From NCBI RefSeq assembly GCF_010993955.1, contig NZ_WIXL01000003.1, positions 203,630 to 267,629 of the forward strand: a DNA stretch of 64,000 nt, in the 5' to 3' direction. The notes beneath the pieces were generated by a model. It was not told the origin of the DNA and did no database searches. It saw only the letters and a list, made by a program, of their open reading frames with translations. This DNA comes from Oceanobacillus halotolerans (GTDB taxonomy: Bacteria > Bacillota > Bacilli > Bacillales > Amphibacillaceae). This document shows, piece by piece, positions 53,046-62,797 of this stretch (positions within the stretch are counted from its first letter, which is position 1; every line of letters starts with the position of its first letter). Position numbers and translations under genes: made by a program.

Positions 53046-56000
53046 TTAGACACTCATTTTTCCAACTGGCTCGATCCCCATTTCCTCCAGCTTTTCCCAT
53101 AGTGGAGCCATTGCTTTTTCGCGGTCCATGTAAAATTGACTGCCTCTTACACGCCAGAATGTCCAGCCGACTCGCTCCAAAATACGCTGTCGTTCCATAT
53201 CTTCCTCCCATTTGTCCAGACCATGCCATTTGTCGCCATCACATTCGACAGCTAAACGGTTACGCATTCCCTCTACGACGAGGTCGATCCGCTTGCCCAG
53301 TGTCCCAACTCGCACTTGTGGTATGACATGGTAACCACGTGCAACAATCATACGGAATACGTCTTCTTCAAATGGCGAATCAAATTCTGATCGAGCTTCA
53401 TCCACGGCTAGTTGCACTCGATGTGGGTTTTGACAGTATTGCAGGAGTTTATACCGGACATCATCTGGGTTTAGCTCATTCAGCTCAACCGTGTGATACA
53501 AGAACATTTGATCACGTGCTCTGCTTGCAGCAACATTAAAACGCTGTTGGGCTGATCGTTTCGTCATAGCAGTAAAACGGACATTTGGTGCTGCTACCAA
53601 GGATAAAAACATCACATCCCGTTCATCTCCCTGGAAAGAGTAGGCATCCCCGCAAATGATTTGTCGTTCTATCATTTCTTCTTCTCCAATTTTCTCCCGT
53701 AACAAATTCTCAATGAGTCTGGCTTGATCATGACCCTGTAAGGAAATAACACCCATTGTTTTTCCATTATAATGATCATCCTGACAGCATTGTGCTATAT
53801 GGTGGACAATCGCTTCTGCTTCTGGTTCATTAATTACTCTTCTTGTATCTTCCTTTCGATATCCATCCGGAACATGGACAGCTTTCACAGGTGGTTCTAG
53901 TACTTCATTCGCAAGTGGAAGACGCAATGGATCGATCATACCGCCGTACATAAAGTCATTACTAAACTGAATAATTTCTGGTACACAACGGAAATGTTCC
54001 TTTAAAATAATTTTACTATCAAAAATACGACTTGCGGTATCATATAGACTCGTTTTCATTTCAAATTGTAGTTTATTTGGAATGTTATATAAGTGGCGTT
54101 CAATCAATTCATGCACTTCACTTATATCGGTTCCGACACTTTCAGGACTAATCTGATTATCGTCTCCAACAATGACCGCTTTTTCAGCACGGAGTAAAGC
54201 ACTTAATGAGAACAAAGTGCTTTGGCTGCTTTCATCTACAATGACTACATCAAACTGCTCATTTGTCAGTTCAATATTTTCGATGACCCGATTGATTGGC
54301 ATAACCCATACAGGAATAGCGCCACGTGCTGTTTTCATTTCTTTACTTGCTTCTTTTCGATACACGTTAGCGTATTTCCCTGTCCCTTTACCGATCCGTT
54401 GAATTGCTTTTAGCCATGCAAATAAACTTCGCTTCTGTTCTGTGGTCGTTCGTTCTATTTGTGATTTCCAAGTAGATACAGCGACTAGCTCTTGAATTAA
54501 GTCAGACTCTCGTTTCTGTTCGCGGTCATAAGCCGCTTCAAGCTCCTCTAATTTTGGATGTGACTCGATATCTACTAACCATGTTCTAATTTGCGCATAT
54601 TTCCATACTTGCGGTACATTTTCTGGTGGGTGAACAGTACCTTCTTCTAACTGTTCTACCCACTTTGGTGTAACGTCTCCTAACGTTTCTTTATAGGTGA
54701 GATATGTTTGATATTTACCTTCTAACCCTTCTAACCGCAATAATTCCTGATATGTTTCTTTCCAAGCCGCATCATCGCGATGTTGACATGCTTCATAAAG
54801 GGTATCAATCGATGGATGTGGATTCACTTGTCGCTTTTGCTCATGCAGGAATACAAATGTATCTTTAAAAAACCGATTTGCTTGCTCCCATGCTTCTTGA
54901 TTTTGCAAGGCAATGAACCCATCCTGAATCGTCTTATAGGTTTCCGCTTCTGTCCAGTCAGGGTTTGCAAGGGAGGTCGCATTAACCTCTTTGAGCACTT
55001 TCTGCAATGGATTTATGACATTAGACTTCCACTGAAGAATCGTGTCCAGTTTTTGTAAATATCCTTTTAGTGTTACCGAAAATCGCCGCTCATTCTCTTC
55101 CATTTCTGGTCCTTCTATTTCGGCTACAGATCGATTCCAGCGTAAGACAAGTTTTCGAATCAATTCTGTCCTCTCCAAAAACATCCGAACATGTTCTGCA
55201 TCTTTTGCATTGCGAATCGAGAGTCCATTAATGGTAATCTGTTCAAAAAGATACGCATACTTCCGTCCAGTTACATTTTGAAATACCCAGCCGACCGATT
55301 TATCTTGTTTTAGTCGTTCTTCCACCTTCTTCAAATCTTCTAATACAAGCTTATAATTCAAGGTGGATTCCACTTTAATTTCTTCCTCAATTAGTGCACG
55401 CTCTTTATCCTCCAATTCCGCAACACGATCTGCTATTTCATCATACAACTGTTTCCATTGTTGTAATTTATCATCAAACGTAAAAATGTCCTGAAAGATT
55501 GTCGAAAGCCATTGGGATTGGGAAATGTCTCGTAATTCATCCAATACATGATCAACAAACGAAATCATTTCTGTTGTATCAAATGTTAAATTTTCTTTTG
55601 GACTCCAGCCATTTACCTCATCTTTTGTTTCGTTCATTTCTTTCTCTATCGCCCGAATCTTATCAATGTTTACCTCAAATTGATTTGGAGTTGGTAATAG
55701 TTCTGTCTTTGGTCGATGGTTTGATAGTGCCTTTTTATCAGCTGCATCTATCTCTTCAAGAAGTTGAAAATATTCTTTTGTTGCTTCTTCTGTCAATGGA
55801 AAAGGGGTTTTTGGCTCAAGGTTATCTGGAATATGATGATATGTTTTGTGTTCCTTGATCCACTTCGCAGCTTCTAACGGAGTAAATTCCTCCCCATCCA
55901 ATTCTAAAACACTATTTTCCAGCTCAGCTGATCGATTCATTTGCGTATTATATTTAGACATGTTTCTTCTCGTTTGATCAAGCTCAGCTTGTAAGTTCTC

Positions 56001-57374
56001 AATATTTTTCTCTAATGCTTCTGGCTGCTTGCGGTCCAAATTTTCTGCAATGGTTTTCACGGAATCCTCAATCTCTTTTACCGAACGGGAATCACCACCC
56101 AGGACGTTTACGCACAAAGCACGAACCGCTTCAGGGATCTTATCACGTAATACCTCTAATGCACGTTCTTTTTCACTTGTAATGAGTACACGTTTCCCAT
56201 GTGCTAGTAAATGACATATGAGATTTGCAATGGTATGGGATTTTCCAGTACCAGGAGGTCCTTGAACCAATACCCCTTCATTGGTTGCCAACTTTTTCGC
56301 AATCTGCTTTTGCTCATAGTTTGCCGGAAGTGGAAAAAGCAACTCTTCGCCGACCGAATGCCATTTTACATCTAATTCATTCCCGTGTTCGGGGTCGTTA
56401 GTCGTTAAGTTCGTGATGGTTTTCGGGATGGGATACCCCTCTTTCATCTTTTCAATTGCATCGGTTAATTCCATGTCCCATAGACGACCACTGTTTTTCC
56501 GTAAAAAAATGGCTGGCTTATGCTGGATGAGTGGGTCAGATGGAATTTTTTTCACCGTATCGTCTTCCTGATAGGTTCCTTTAGGACTAATGGTATGGAC
56601 GATTTCCTTATATAAGGAAGCGATGCCTTCTTGATCCCATAACGATAATTCCATTCCATCTACTTCTGATTCCATCTCATACAGTCGAGAAGCATTTGGA
56701 ATAGCAATATTTTGAAACATGTCTGCTTCCATATCAACGCCTTTTGAAGTTGGGAGTAAATAGAAGATACCTTTCTGGGCATTAAATTGTAGTTCCATGT
56801 TGGTTACTAGCATATGCCGTTGGATCTTCTCCCCTTCGATATGCCAGCTTAGAAGACCATGGCCCCAGTTTAGCTCCAGTTCATCCCCTTCCCGCTGCAG
56901 TCGCTGGTATAACGAAAATAATTCATCATATATATGCTGAATCTTCCGTTTTGGGGATGCTTCTAATGACCATGGTTTCCACTCTTCCCGAAACCATTGT
57001 TCATAAACCTCAGTACGTTCTGGCGTATCTTCAAACATTTCAATCAGAACCTCACCAGTATCTGAATCTATTCCTTTTTCAATTTGAGGAATAGGTGATG
57101 GCTCCTGATCTGGGTCATCCCATTTCTCCAGCCATTGATCCAACATACGCGGGATTGCTGGTGGAGGTTTTATCGTTTGTTTATGTACTTCTAGCCAGGC
57201 TTCTTCCATTTGACCGTTTCCACCTAAATAGCAGCCTTCTACATTTGGAATATCGGATTGCCACCATACCTTTTCATAATCCCGAACATTTCGAATAACC
57301 TGCTCATTTAGCTGTTTAACAGCTAATAAGTATTCAAATAACTGCGTAACTTTCGTTGAGTCGATTAAAGCCAA
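53046..57374 (-). CDS. Superfamily 1 helicase fused to a restriction-type nuclease
   Basis: A 1442-residue protein. An N-terminal domain of about 360 residues of unknown fold is followed by an SF1 (UPF1/Dna2-like) helicase: Walker A GPPGTGKSHT near residue 375, DEXX-box VIVDESSQST near 1046, GDDNQISP soon after, and motif V/VI GDAYSFQGDERDVMFLSL; SAQQRFNVAASRARDQ. A long coiled coil splits the two helicase lobes (about 430-900). The C-terminus (about 1350-1442) is a Vsr/DUF559-like nuclease (GKRIDLVVEG; LAVECDGDKWHG). Such fusions occur among defence genes. TTG start after GGGAGGGG. Confidence 0.88.
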   Translation of the reverse strand: MALIDSTKVTQLFEYLLAVKQLNEQVIRNVRDYEKVWWQSDIPNVEGCYLGGNGQMEEAWLEVHKQTIKPPPAIPRMLDQWLEKWDDPDQEPSPIPQIEKGIDSDTGEVLIEMFEDTPERTEVYEQWFREEWKPWSLEASPKRKIQHIYDELFSLYQRLQREGDELELNWGHGLLSWHIEGEKIQRHMLVTNMELQFNAQKGIFYLLPTSKGVDMEADMFQNIAIPNASRLYEMESEVDGMELSLWDQEGIASLYKEIVHTISPKGTYQEDDTVKKIPSDPLIQHKPAIFLRKNSGRLWDMELTDAIEKMKEGYPIPKTITNLTTNDPEHGNELDVKWHSVGEELLFPLPANYEQKQIAKKLATNEGVLVQGPPGTGKSHTIANLICHLLAHGKRVLITSEKERALEVLRDKIPEAVRALCVNVLGGDSRSVKEIEDSVKTIAENLDRKQPEALEKNIENLQAELDQTRRNMSKYNTQMNRSAELENSVLELDGEEFTPLEAAKWIKEHKTYHHIPDNLEPKTPFPLTEEATKEYFQLLEEIDAADKKALSNHRPKTELLPTPNQFEVNIDKIRAIEKEMNETKDEVNGWSPKENLTFDTTEMISFVDHVLDELRDISQSQWLSTIFQDIFTFDDKLQQWKQLYDEIADRVAELEDKERALIEEEIKVESTLNYKLVLEDLKKVEERLKQDKSVGWVFQNVTGRKYAYLFEQITINGLSIRNAKDAEHVRMFLERTELIRKLVLRWNRSVAEIEGPEMEENERRFSVTLKGYLQKLDTILQWKSNVINPLQKVLKEVNATSLANPDWTEAETYKTIQDGFIALQNQEAWEQANRFFKDTFVFLHEQKRQVNPHPSIDTLYEACQHRDDAAWKETYQELLRLEGLEGKYQTYLTYKETLGDVTPKWVEQLEEGTVHPPENVPQVWKYAQIRTWLVDIESHPKLEELEAAYDREQKRESDLIQELVAVSTWKSQIERTTTEQKRSLFAWLKAIQRIGKGTGKYANVYRKEASKEMKTARGAIPVWVMPINRVIENIELTNEQFDVVIVDESSQSTLFSLSALLRAEKAVIVGDDNQISPESVGTDISEVHELIERHLYNIPNKLQFEMKTSLYDTASRIFDSKIILKEHFRCVPEIIQFSNDFMYGGMIDPLRLPLANEVLEPPVKAVHVPDGYRKEDTRRVINEPEAEAIVHHIAQCCQDDHYNGKTMGVISLQGHDQARLIENLLREKIGEEEMIERQIICGDAYSFQGDERDVMFLSLVAAPNVRFTAMTKRSAQQRFNVAASRARDQMFLYHTVELNELNPDDVRYKLLQYCQNPHRVQLAVDEARSEFDSPFEEDVFRMIVARGYHVIPQVRVGTLGKRIDLVVEGMRNRLAVECDGDKWHGLDKWEEDMERQRILERVGWTFWRVRGSQFYMDREKAMAPLWEKLEEMGIEPVGKMSV

Positions 57375-57612
57375 ACCAAACCCCTCCCTGACGAAATTCC
57401 TACCTTTATTTTAGCATAATAGACCAAATATTATGATAAGCAAGCAATCAATTGCCATTAATCTAATTTCCATAATTGTTTTTTCTAGGATTGCCACAAA
57501 ACCTTGATAAAAACACGTATACACTCGTTCTTAGCTTATAAAGACGTAATGCTCAATCCACTATCTAGTGAATGGTATGTTTGCCAAATAAAGAAAAGAC
57601 CTGATATCTCTA
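57375..57612. other. Spacer between the helicase gene and the GGDEF relic
   Basis: About 240 bases, AT-rich, with no gene. The helicase promoter should be here. No strong site is named. Confidence 0.3.
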
Positions 57613-58452
57613 TCAGATCAATGTACGCGTTGTATTTTTCCCATCTTCTTTTGTTTGAGATAATGCATTGTCTGCTTTCTTTAAGATGGTTTCTTTTGTC
57701 GTTGGTTGATTCGCAAAGGTGAGACCAATGCTAGTTGTCACATCTAAAGACACCTCGTTAAAAACCCATGGAGTTTGCATTTCCGTTAAAGTGTTTGTTC
57801 AAAAAGGAGGATAAAAAGACCGAGTCGGCTAAGGTCGCAACGTCCTGTACGTCGGAAGTTCGAGGCGGCGAAGCTCCCGGCAGCGGAGCGTATGCAATTA
57901 ATACGTGAGTACAAGGAATGCTCACTAGAATCTACATCGCACGCAGGAAAAGTGTAATTCTTTTCCAAGGAGCTAAAAAAGCAAGCCAACGAAGAAATTA
58001 GATGTGTCATTTTTACCAGACTTTTTGAACATCCTCTTAAAATACCTTGTGCCACATGAAGAGCTTCTTCTCATGTATGGCCGAATTTAGCAGGATTACA
58101 AACTAATCGCCCCCTAATCGTGCAACCATATCTTCTTTTCTAATTTGCTTTTTCGAATAAGAGCGTCTCGAGGAAGATGTATAATAGGAGTCCTCATAGG
58201 TAACGACTTGTAAACACTCGATTACTTTTTCATACTGTCTTTGTAATTCTGGTCGCAAATTTAGCATCATACACATTTTGAAAAGACCTTCCAATTACCT
58301 CCTCTCTTAAGCCCGTTCCTTTTTTTGCAGCATTATTTAAATAGGCATAGGTAAATACATTCTCATTTATAACGTTCACGACAAAAACCATGTCTTGGAT
58401 CCCATCCATTAAGACATGGTCAAAAGAAAGAAAATGATCTTGATTCTTTCAT
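57613..58452 (-). pseudogene. PAS-GGDEF diguanylate cyclase gene, multiply disrupted
   Basis: Start ATG at 58452 with AAGGAAG. After an early frameshift: DHVLMDGIQDMVFVVNVINE then NVFTYAYLNNAAKKGTGLRE, a PAS domain. A further frame change gives LQRQYEKVIECLQVV and RKEDMVARLGGD, then TAG exactly where the GGDEF Glu belongs, then FVILLN. A 236-bp element (57796-58031) splits the rest. Beyond it come VSLDVTTSIGLTFANQPTTK and ILKKADNALSQTKEDGKN to a TGA at 57613. The parent would have made cyclic di-GMP. At least four lesions: dead. Confidence 0.82.
57796..58031. mobile_element. 236-bp MITE-like element in the GGDEF pseudogene
   Basis: Perfect 11-bp terminal inverted repeats, TGTTCAAAAAG (57796-57806) and CTTTTTGAACA (58021-58031), bound a GC-rich, non-coding body (AAGACCGAGTCGGCTAAGG, ACGTCCTGTACGTCGGAAG, CTCCCGGCAGCGGAGCG). 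It interrupts the GGDEF reading frame. No clear target duplication is seen. It encodes no transposase, so it must have moved in trans. The internal module ACGTCCTGTACGT recurs near 42212. Confidence 0.75.
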
Positions 58453-58484
58453 AATGCTTCTTCCTTTACCAATAAGATAAACAT

Positions 58485-58679
58485 CTATTCACCCATTTCT
58501 GAGTAATTTTCAAGTTCTGTTTTTTTCAACCGTTGATACATCATAATTAACACATCAAGTTCTTCACTACATTGTAATGTTTCCTGACTACCCACCCCAT
58601 AAGAATTGGCCACTTGAAACAGTTCCTTTCGTTTCTGGTGGATGCTGGATTGAATCTCTTCCTTTGTTTGGTAACGCAA
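58485..58679 (-). CDS. Spo0E-family aspartyl-phosphate phosphatase
   Basis: A 64-residue helical-hairpin protein: KRKELFQVANSYGVGSQETL then CSEELDVLIMMYQRL, matching the Spo0E signature SQELDxLI with Cys-Ser-Glu for Ser-Gln-Glu. Spo0E-type proteins dephosphorylate Spo0A~P and delay sporulation. A TTG start at 58679 is supported by GGAGAG. The presence of this gene is one reason to infer a spore former. Confidence 0.85.
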   Translation of the reverse strand: MRYQTKEEIQSSIHQKRKELFQVANSYGVGSQETLQCSEELDVLIMMYQRLKKTELENYSEMGE

Positions 58680-59270
58680 TGTCTTTAACTCTCCTTTAAC
58701 ATCATGCCCTGTTCATAGCAATACTTCATAAGCAACTCGTCCTATATACTCTACTATTTCTAACTAATTAACTTCATTATTAAACGAATTTATTACACTT
58801 TGTAATATTTGTAATAAAAATGCAATATTATGGTAGAATTTGCTTCGTTTAGGAATATAGGTTTTATTTACCAAACGAACTTTATCCTTATATAAAGCTA
58901 TTCCTAAATATCGGCGTTGTTAAACATATAATTAATTATAGTAATTCTGTAAAATATTGGATGATACAAGCAAAGTGGTTATCATTGTTTGAAAAGGGAT
59001 ATATCTGAGGTGAAAATGCTAGGTTTTTGAATTTGTATTAGTCCTTTGTTCGTGGTCGAACTTCTAGTATGATTGAACTAGTAATAATTTTATTACTTTA
59101 AAATATTACATCACACACAAGTATAATTTATACCAAATAAATGGTTATTTTGCAAGGTTTTTGTCGAACTTTTTAGAAGAATGATAGATAGGAGAAATCA
59201 TGTACCATATAAGGATGGGAGTAGATCAACTAAATCTTATTTTTCATTCGGTTTTTTTATGCGGAAATGT
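58680..59270. other. Long AT-rich intergenic region
   Basis: About 590 bases without a credible gene. Several TATAAT-like strings and A/T runs are present. The promoter of the CuA-lipoprotein gene probably lies further right. No hairpin or repeat stands out. Confidence 0.35.
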
Positions 59271-59275
59271 GGGCT

Positions 59276-59390
59276 GGCTCAAGTCATGCATGATATGGCT
59301 TCAGTCATGCAACAATCTCTTTTACTCATGCAAGATACTCCTCAACTCATGCGTTACTCTTTCACATTCGTGCAAGATACGTATTAAAGC
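59276..59390. repeat. 21-bp-period TCRTGCRA array, copy 4
   Basis: Cores at 59284, 59305, 59326, 59347 and 59368, all exactly 21 bp apart (TCATGCAT, TCATGCAA, TCATGCAA, TCATGCGT, TCGTGCAA). The plus frame reads as imperfect heptapeptides VMQQSLL, LMQDTPQ, LMRYSFT. Confidence 0.8.
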
Positions 59391-59559
59391 ATGATACTCC
59401 ATTCTCTCAGTCCTATAGACTTCTATTTTTCACTATTTACAGTAATTTTAACGTGTTCACCATTTTGTCTTTTCTTCTTGATAAAAACTGCACAAATTGC
59501 CATTACTATTATCTATGAAAGAAAGATAATTTCCTTAAAAAGGAATGGAGGGTTTTATA

Positions 59560-59928
59560 ATGAAGAAAAGTTTACTAGCAACTCTATTTTTAGGTCTCGT
59601 ATTGTTCCTTGCTGCATGTGGTGGCGATGATACAAGTGAGGCAAGTACATCAGATGATGCACAAGCAGATAATGAGATTGAAATTGTCGCATCAAACTGG
59701 GATTTTGATCAAGAAGAATATACAGTTAATGCTGGTGAAACAACAGATATACAATTAACTATCGATGAAGGTGCACACGGTATTTCTATCGACGAGTTAG
59801 ATCTAAACATAGATGGCGAAGGATCTGCAACCATTACTCCAGAAGAACCAGGGGAATACACAATCTACTGTAACCTACCTTGTGGGGAAGGTCATGACGA
59901 AATGACTGCAACATTAATTGTACAATAA
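59560..59928 (+). CDS. Cupredoxin lipoprotein with CuA-type copper site
   Basis: The signal peptide MKKSLLATLFLGLVLFLAAC has an LAAC lipobox. An acidic linker precedes a cupredoxin domain (about residues 38-122) like the soluble part of cytochrome oxidase subunit II: upstream His in EGAHGISI, then CNLPCGEGHDEM, the CxxxCxxxHxxM ligand set of a dinuclear CuA centre. It could be an extracytoplasmic electron carrier or a copper chaperone for an oxidase. GGAGGG before the ATG at 59560 decides the start. A terminator follows. Confidence 0.87.
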   Translation: MKKSLLATLFLGLVLFLAACGGDDTSEASTSDDAQADNEIEIVASNWDFDQEEYTVNAGETTDIQLTIDEGAHGISIDELDLNIDGEGSATITPEEPGEYTIYCNLPCGEGHDEMTATLIVQ

Positions 59929-59948
59929 TATATATGAAGAGAATTTTA

Positions 59949-59988
59949 ACAAGCAGGGGAATTCGCACTTCCCTTGCTTTTTTTATTA
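59949..59988 (+). terminator. Terminator after the CuA lipoprotein gene
   Basis: AAGCAGGGGAA/TTCCCTTGCTT stem followed by seven T. Confidence 0.85.
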
Positions 59989-60099
59989 GGTATCAATAAG
60001 CAATCCTGCAAATAGGAAAGAAATTTTCACAAAAAATGCATGAATCCTGCACAAAATTCCTTCATACTGATGGTATCTTTTTCTTGGAGGAGATCTTTT

Positions 60100-60531
60100 A
60101 TGCGGAAAATACTAATCGGAAGTGGCATTATCATCGTTCTTGCTTTATTGATTACCATCAGTTCTGGACTTTTTACAAATACAAACGAAGTAGAAAGTGA
60201 CAAGACTACCAGTGATATTGGATTAACACAAACAGAAGTAGAAGAAGGATTAAATTTGCAGGAAAATGGTGCAGATGGAACGTACGTTGTTAATTTAATT
60301 GCTGGCGCCTTTGACGGAGATGTAGAAGGTGTCGTTCTTTCAGACACTGACTGTGAGGCTGATGAAGAAGGCATTAGCCGTTGTCACAATGATATCGAGT
60401 TAGAGGATGAAACAATTTCTATTGTAAATCCACATAATATGCAAAAAAACCGTTGTTTACGTCCTGGTGAAACTGTTCGCTTAGCTAAGAATGAAGATGG
60501 GAAAGTAACAGTTGAATTACTAGAAAGCTAA
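60100..60531 (+). CDS. Membrane-anchored protein with conserved Cys (143 aa)
   Basis: From ATG 60100 (GGAGGAGATC upstream): an N-terminal helix (about residues 4-22), an acidic linker, then a domain of about 100 residues with three Cys (DTDCEADEEGISRCHNDIEL; KNRCLRPGETVRL). The Cys/His arrangement with HNDIE and NPHNMQ might bind a metal or form a disulfide. It is downstream of the CuA lipoprotein but separated by a terminator. Unrecognised. Confidence 0.65.
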   Translation: MRKILIGSGIIIVLALLITISSGLFTNTNEVESDKTTSDIGLTQTEVEEGLNLQENGADGTYVVNLIAGAFDGDVEGVVLSDTDCEADEEGISRCHNDIELEDETISIVNPHNMQKNRCLRPGETVRLAKNEDGKVTVELLES

Positions 60532-60536
60532 TGTTC

Positions 60537-60572
60537 ACGGAACGATCTCGCCATGAATCGTTCCGTTACTAC
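60537..60572. terminator. Bidirectional terminator
   Basis: CGGAACGAT (60538-60546) pairs with ATCGTTCCG (60556-60564), between convergent genes. Confidence 0.75.
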
Positions 60573-60594
60573 TTTTGAAAAACTACAAAAATGA

Positions 60595-61281
60595 TTACTG
60601 TTTGCTATTCATAGGGTTGACCCACTTATACCCTACACCCCATACTGTTTTAAAATAATCATCTATCGGAAAACCAGCCTGCCGAACTTTATCACGAATA
60701 TTGCGTACGTGGGAGTCCACCGTTCGACCGCCTGTTGCGGACTCAAATCCCCAAATTAAGTCAATTAGCTTTTCTCGTTCAAATACTTGTTCCGGATGTT
60801 TGATCAGATAACCAATCATCGTAAATTCTTTTGGCGTTAATTTAATTGGTTGTTTTTTGTAAGTTAGCTCAAACTTTGATTCATCCCAGGTTAATCCATC
60901 TATTTCAATAACATTAGATGGTGTTCTTCTTCGTAATAATGCTTCCATTCTCGCTATTAGCTCATCCTCGTTAAAAGGCTTTGTAATATAATCATCGGCT
61001 CCGAGTTTTAACCCCTTTATGACGTCTTCCTTCTCTTCCCGAGCTGTCACCATGATAATCGGAACATCTGATAGCTTCCTTATCTCCTGGCAAAGCTCCC
61101 AACCATCCATTTCTGGCATCATAATATCCAATAGTACAAGATCATATGTCTCTTTTTCGATATAGGATAGGGCTTCTTTTGCACCAAGTGCTTTTGTACA
61201 TGTATAATGTTGTGGCCTTAAATACAACGCAATTAAATCTAACATCCGTTTTTCATCATCCACAATAAGAACTTTAGACAT
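60595..61281 (-). CDS. OmpR-family response regulator
   Basis: 228 residues. The receiver domain has acidic pocket DDEKRM (9-14), phospho-acceptor Asp in LVLLDIMMPEMDGWE (about 53) and Lys in DYITKPFNEDE. The C-terminal winged helix is KLTPKEFTMIGYLIKHPEQ then GGRTVDSHVRNIRDKV. It overlaps the sensor kinase gene by 8 bases, so it is the cognate partner. The output genes are unknown; the nearby CuA lipoprotein is a candidate only by position. Confidence 0.92.
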   Translation of the reverse strand: MSKVLIVDDEKRMLDLIALYLRPQHYTCTKALGAKEALSYIEKETYDLVLLDIMMPEMDGWELCQEIRKLSDVPIIMVTAREEKEDVIKGLKLGADDYITKPFNEDELIARMEALLRRRTPSNVIEIDGLTWDESKFELTYKKQPIKLTPKEFTMIGYLIKHPEQVFEREKLIDLIWGFESATGGRTVDSHVRNIRDKVRQAGFPIDDYFKTVWGVGYKWVNPMNSKQ

Positions 61282-62665
61282 TCGAATCTCCCCTTTTTTT
61301 CAATGAAATGATTACACTCGTTCCCTCTCCACGTTTACTTTGAATATCAATTGTACCACCATGCGCTTCGATAATTTCGTTAGCAATCGCTAGACCTAAT
61401 CCAGAACCACCCCGCTCTCTTGAACGAGATTTTTCCACCCGATAAAACCGATCAAATAATTGGGGGAGATCTTCTTTTGGTATCCCTTCACCCTGATCTG
61501 TAATAACGAGCTGTACGTCCTCTTCTGTTTCTATTACAGCCAAGGTAACTTGTGTCCCGGCCGAGGCATATTTGCGCGCATTATCCAATATATTCAATAA
61601 CACCTGCTGAAATCGTCCTGGATCAGCATAAATGATTGTGTCATCAGGACAGGAATAGACAAAGGTAACATTTTCTGCTTCAAATGCTAGCTTTATCCGT
61701 TCTGCTAATGATGCGAGAAACTGCGTTAACACCATATTTTCACGATCTATCGTAAATTTATTTTGATCCATTTTGGCGAGGTCAAATAACTGTTTAATCA
61801 ATCCATTTAAGTGTTCGGTCTCTTCTCGAATAATGGTCAAATATTCAGTTCGTTCTTCTTCTGTCACATCAGCACGACTTGCAATATCTGCATACCCCTT
61901 CATATATGTTAACGGAGTCCGAAGCTCATGAGAAATACTCGCTAGAAATTCGGTCCGCTCCCTTTTCAGCCGAGAGAGATCCTTGGACAAGGTTGTGATC
62001 GAATGAGTTAGTTCACCAAGTTCATCTCTACGGTGTGTATGTAGTTCTACCGGCTTTTTACCATCACTTAATTGTTCTGTCGCTTCTTTTAAACGAATGA
62101 TTGGTATTGTAATAAATCGTGACAGAATAAAAATCGTAATGATGGTTGCAGCAATAGTGATGATTCCAGCAACAAGAAATTGATCTCCTAGTTGATCCAC
62201 AATTTTTTGCACATAACTTGTTGGCGCAAACATAAATACATGTCCATGATGCTTTCCTTCAATCATAACAGGACTGCTGGCGACAATGTATTGTTTCTCT
62301 GTCCAGCGACTTTCTACAATTTCTCCGTCTGGCGATACGGAGTCAACATCTGTGTTTGCTATAACTATTTCCATTTCTTGTTCTATTGGGTCTGAATGAA
62401 TTAATATATTTCCCGAAGCGTCGGCAATGACCACAACAAAGTCAGAAGCCGATTCCATTAATCCTACATGTTCTAATGTTTGACTTTCAAATTGGTCTTC
62501 CAAAACCTCTCGATGAGTATTGCTTCGTGCCAATAAATCATCCATGACTTCTTCAATCCGATTATTCGCTAAATTAATATATAAAATAAAGAATAATACC
62601 GATTCAATTATTAAAATAAAGATAAAAAATAACAAGCCAATTTTCATGGAGAGTTTATTAAACAT
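61274..62665 (-). CDS. Sensor histidine kinase
   Basis: A 463-residue membrane kinase. Two membrane helices (about 10-28 and 165-185) enclose an extracytoplasmic sensor of ~135 residues with a double-CACHE-like feel (DFVVVIADASGNILIHSDPI). Then HAMP (about 186-240), H-box SISHELRTPLTYMKGYA (His near 253), and ATP-binding boxes NILDNARKY, DQGEGIPKEDLPQLFDRFYR and GGSGLGLAIANEII. The stimulus is unknown. It is encoded downstream of the response regulator start in the transcript order sensor-after-regulator reversed, i.e. the kinase is the upstream gene. Confidence 0.9.
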   Translation of the reverse strand: MFNKLSMKIGLLFFIFILIIESVLFFILYINLANNRIEEVMDDLLARSNTHREVLEDQFESQTLEHVGLMESASDFVVVIADASGNILIHSDPIEQEMEIVIANTDVDSVSPDGEIVESRWTEKQYIVASSPVMIEGKHHGHVFMFAPTSYVQKIVDQLGDQFLVAGIITIAATIITIFILSRFITIPIIRLKEATEQLSDGKKPVELHTHRRDELGELTHSITTLSKDLSRLKRERTEFLASISHELRTPLTYMKGYADIASRADVTEEERTEYLTIIREETEHLNGLIKQLFDLAKMDQNKFTIDRENMVLTQFLASLAERIKLAFEAENVTFVYSCPDDTIIYADPGRFQQVLLNILDNARKYASAGTQVTLAVIETEEDVQLVITDQGEGIPKEDLPQLFDRFYRVEKSRSRERGGSGLGLAIANEIIEAHGGTIDIQSKRGEGTSVIISLKKRGDSNV

Positions 62666-62797
62666 ATACTTCCCTCATTACGTCGATTACGTTGGTGTAG
62701 CTACCCCTTGTTGTGCTCCTGTTTAGGATAGCATCACTTAACGAAAACACCAAATAAGAAACTTGTGTAATTGGATATAGGATCATGATTGTTTTCT

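Noticed and set aside
57504..57722. A 72-codon plus-strand frame
   Set aside because: It is antisense to the end of the GGDEF pseudogene, which explains its openness.
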